From: a virus
DNA length: 31,620 nucleotides
Strand: one strand, 5' to 3'
IMG/VR virus record: IMGVR_UViG_3300032287_000417
Location: 1 to 31,620 of that record
The first letter of the stretch is position 1; each line of letters opens with the position of its first letter. The notes below the pieces were generated by a model. It ran no database searches, was not told where the DNA came from, and worked only from the letters and a program-made list of their open reading frames with translations. Shown one piece after another: positions 31,432 through 31,620 of the stretch. A program made the position numbers and the translations under genes.

Positions 31432-31620
31432 AGAGGTAGCAGCTAGGTTCCAGCTTGGTACTATCACCGACCCTATCAACGGTCACGAGATGTACGAGGG
31501 ATGGATTTCTATTCCATACATCACTGCTATGGGTCACTGCGTAGGCTTTAAGTTCCGTAGGTTAGATGATGGTAAGCCTAAGTATGGTAGCCCAGTAGGG
31601 CAGAAGGCACACCTATACAA
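31325..31620 (+). CDS. Primase catalytic (DnaG/TOPRIM-type) N-terminal part, runs off the window
   Basis: The frame is open from 31307 to the window end; ATG at 31325 is preceded by GGAG with 7-base spacing. The visible 98 residues match the start of phage DnaG-type primase cores: LLEAAQRYAQEISPEAIVAL, LERGISEEVAARFQLG, then MYEGWISIPYITAMGHCVGF and KFRRLDDGKPKYGSPVGQK. The TOPRIM acidic residues lie beyond the window. It is in a different frame from the zinc-finger gene, so the primase is split in two genes with independent start signals, or joined by frameshifting. Incomplete at the 3' end. Confidence 0.8.
   Translation, partial: MASNAQSKLLLEAAQRYAQEISPEAIVALLERGISEEVAARFQLGTITDPINGHEMYEGWISIPYITAMGHCVGFKFRRLDDGKPKYGSPVGQKAHLY

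Overview
The window is a contiguous stretch of a tailed double-stranded DNA bacteriophage genome. It starts inside the large terminase gene and stops inside a primase gene. A complete WhiB-family regulator (a family confined to Actinobacteria and their phages), a late-gene set without any tail-tube or long tape-measure gene, and a base composition that looks mid-40s percent GC by eye (not computed) point to a short-tailed (podovirus-like) phage of an actinobacterium. A low-GC freshwater actinobacterial host is my inference only. I found no tRNA, rRNA, CRISPR array, insertion sequence, integrase or attachment site.

Layout. (1) 2-12393, rightward: terminase C-terminus, small basic proteins, portal, then a block of very large proteins (1614, 203, 674 and 387 aa) that sit where internal virion/ejection proteins sit in podoviruses. 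(2) 12394-13980: a 122-base gap with two stem-loops, a scaffolding-like protein, an N4-gp56-type major capsid protein, and a 10-bp GNRA-loop hairpin after it. (3) 14006-15996: a run of very small, closely packed genes (connector or decoration candidates and lysine-rich miniproteins). (4) 15996-25825: the fibre/receptor-binding and tail region. It holds a collagen-like protein, three tandem paralogous beta-rich proteins (the third fused to a polyglycine domain), two small proteins of a type common near phage tail fibres, a GT2 glycosyltransferase with a helical C-terminus, a tail-adaptor-like protein, more fibre proteins and a 654-aa tail protein. (5) 25825-26632: lysis cassette, with an M15-type endolysin between two small membrane proteins, followed by a strong terminator.

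(6) 26653-27192 is the switch between the arms. It has a plus-strand terminator, a nested inverted repeat that can end leftward transcription, the only minus-strand gene (a zinc-ribbon protein), and a divergent intergenic region with an inverted repeat and duplicated -10-like boxes. A sigma70-like promoter reading leftward into the nested inverted repeat suggests a possible RNA of about 105 nt. (7) 27193-31620, rightward early/replication arm: HEXXH metalloprotein, single-span micropeptide, Cas4/RecB-like nuclease, zinc-binding protein, WhiB, DnaB/RecA-like ATPase, Holliday-junction-resolvase-like nuclease, small zinc proteins, and a primase split over two overlapping genes (zinc finger, then catalytic part).

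Almost all genes abut or overlap by 1-40 bases, so each arm probably works as one or a few polycistronic units. The most noteworthy points are the triplicated receptor-binding-type domain, the split primase, the candidate small RNA/nested hairpin at the arm junction, the stem-loops around the capsid gene, and the glycosyltransferase embedded among tail genes.
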